NCBI GenBank assembly: GCA_903853895.1
Contig: CAINUX010000130.1
Span: forward strand, 1-64,000
Length of the DNA stretch: 64,000 nucleotides
DNA from: an uncultured beta proteobacterium
Lineage (GTDB): Bacteria; Pseudomonadota; Gammaproteobacteria; Burkholderiales; Burkholderiaceae_C
Reading direction: 5' to 3'
The notes below the pieces were generated by a model. That model was not told the origin of the DNA. It did no database searches and saw only the letters and a list, made by a program, of their open reading frames with translations. A program made the position numbers and the translations under genes. Of the stretch, positions 63,204-64,000 are shown piece after piece. The first letter of the stretch is position 1; every line of letters begins with the position of its first letter.

Positions 63204-63206
63204 AGC
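63156..63206 (-). repeat. 51-bp dispersed repeat, copy D, at the hutG-hutF joint
   Basis: On the minus strand this segment has GCTTC, nine bases, AGC and a right end GAGGGCTAGAGACC, aligning without gaps to copies A-C. On the plus strand it carries the hutG stop codon, an AGGAG ribosome-binding site and the hutF ATG. Confidence 0.7.
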
Positions 63207-64000
63207 AAAGCATTTTTTCGCTCCACAAGCCTGGGTGGCCGGTGCTTGGGCCTATGACGTGCTGCTGGGCGTCGCGGCTGACGGCAGCTGGAGCCAGATC
63301 CAACCCAACGCCACCGAACAGCAGCGCGCTGCCGCCACGCGTCTCAACGGCCCGGTGTTGCCCGGTGTGGTCAACGCCCATAGCCATGCCTTCCAGCGCG
63401 CCATCGTCGGCCTGACCGAGCGGCGCAGCACGGGCGCAGCGCTCGCTGACGACTTCTGGAGCTGGCGCGACCGCATGTATGCGGCCGCCAACTGCATCAC
63501 GCCCGAGCAGCTGGAAACCATCGCCAGCCAGCTGTATGCCGAACTGCTGGCCGGTGGCTACACCCAGGTTTGCGAGTTCCACTACCTGCACAACGCGATT
63601 GCCGGCTCGCCCTATGCCAAAGCGGCCGAGATGTCGCTGGCTCTGGTGCGCGCGGCCCAGCGCACCGGCATGGGCCTGACGCTGTTGCCCACGCTGTACA
63701 TGCGTGCCGGCTTTGCAGACAGCGGCCTGCGCCACGACCAGCGCCGGTTTGCATCCACGCCTGACAGCATCGTTCGCATCATCGAAGAGGTGCAGCGCCA
63801 CGCAGCGGGCGACGCCCGGATCAACGTGGGTGTGGCCATCCACTCGCTGCGCGCGGTCAGCCCCGCTGCGCTGAAGGAGTTGACGGCCTACGCGCACAGC
63901 GCCGCTTTACCGGTGCATATCCACATTGCCGAGCAGACGCAGGAGGTGGACGACTGCCTGGTCCACACCGGCCAGCGCCCCATCGAATGGCTGTTGAACC
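63193..64000 (+). CDS. hutF: formimidoylglutamate deiminase (3' end outside window)
   Basis: HutF converts formiminoglutamate to N-formylglutamate and ammonia, the step before HutG. The visible 269 residues are an amidohydrolase-fold protein with the metal His pair His63 and His65 in VVNAHSHAFQRAIVGLTERR, DDFWSWRDRMY, and VCEFHYLHN. The start ATG has AGGAG five bases upstream, both within a 51-bp repeat copy. The frame runs off the window end. Its presence shows the organism uses the HutF-HutG branch and not the direct formiminoglutamase. Confidence 0.93.
   Translation, partial: MKSEAKHFFAPQAWVAGAWAYDVLLGVAADGSWSQIQPNATEQQRAAATRLNGPVLPGVVNAHSHAFQRAIVGLTERRSTGAALADDFWSWRDRMYAAANCITPEQLETIASQLYAELLAGGYTQVCEFHYLHNAIAGSPYAKAAEMSLALVRAAQRTGMGLTLLPTLYMRAGFADSGLRHDQRRFASTPDSIVRIIEEVQRHAAGDARINVGVAIHSLRAVSPAALKELTAYAHSAALPVHIHIAEQTQEVDDCLVHTGQRPIEWLLN

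Overview
The window looks like chromosomal DNA of a Comamonadaceae-type betaproteobacterium (Rhodoferax/Polaromonas-like). This is inferred from the GC-rich coding style, an LexA-controlled imuA-imuB cassette, an NnrS/RquA-like respiratory flavour, many TRAP, ABC and TonB transport systems, and short dispersed palindromic repeats. No species can be fixed from the sequence alone. It holds about 45 protein genes; I recognised no RNA gene, CRISPR array, insertion sequence or replication origin.

Region 1 (1-15.6 kb) is mixed: the end of an nnrS gene, a nitroreductase, a hybrid histidine kinase paired with a lone sugar-binding lipoprotein (a LuxP/LuxQ-like arrangement), a Bcr/CflA exporter, a TPR-GGDEF diguanylate cyclase facing a 7TMR-DISM histidine kinase, the SOS cassette imuA-imuB behind a perfect LexA box, a collapsed second copy of the imuB tail, an RquA-like methyltransferase gene preceded by a perfect FNR-type site, and a YgjV-type membrane protein.

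Region 2 (15.6-42.6 kb) is a large pectin and oligogalacturonide catabolic locus. Outer-membrane and periplasmic parts are a TonB receptor, an SGNH esterase, a pectin methylesterase-pectate lyase fusion, a second pectate lyase and a GH43 enzyme. Uptake parts are a TogMNAB-like ABC transporter and a DctPQM TRAP transporter. Cytoplasmic parts are oligogalacturonate lyase, KdgF, KduI, KduD, UxaC, UxaB, UxaA and KdgK, so unsaturated and saturated galacturonate both converge on 2-keto-3-deoxygluconate and then KDPG. A KdgR-type IclR regulator closes the locus, and TGAAA-N5-TTTCA boxes lie before kdgK, between kdgF and kduI, and before kdgR. The KDPG aldolase is not in the window.

Region 3 (43.4-50.9 kb, all minus strand) is a sucrose locus: LacI-type regulator, TonB receptor, fructokinase, GPH-type sugar transporter and sucrose phosphorylase, with a perfect 16-bp LacI-type operator before the receptor gene.

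Region 4 (50.9 kb to the end) is histidine utilisation. A minus-strand operon (livK-livH-livM-livG-livF-hutU-hutH, perhaps also an orphan binding protein) diverges from a plus-strand operon (hutC-hutD-hutI-hutG-hutF, the last cut by the window end) around two HutC-type operators. Together they make the five-step HutH-HutU-HutI-HutF-HutG route to glutamate and formate.

Several repeat families lie across these regions: a 51-bp repeat in five full copies (two inside genes, one supplying the start codon and ribosome-binding site of hutF), and nested palindromes in the togN-togA gap and between liv genes.
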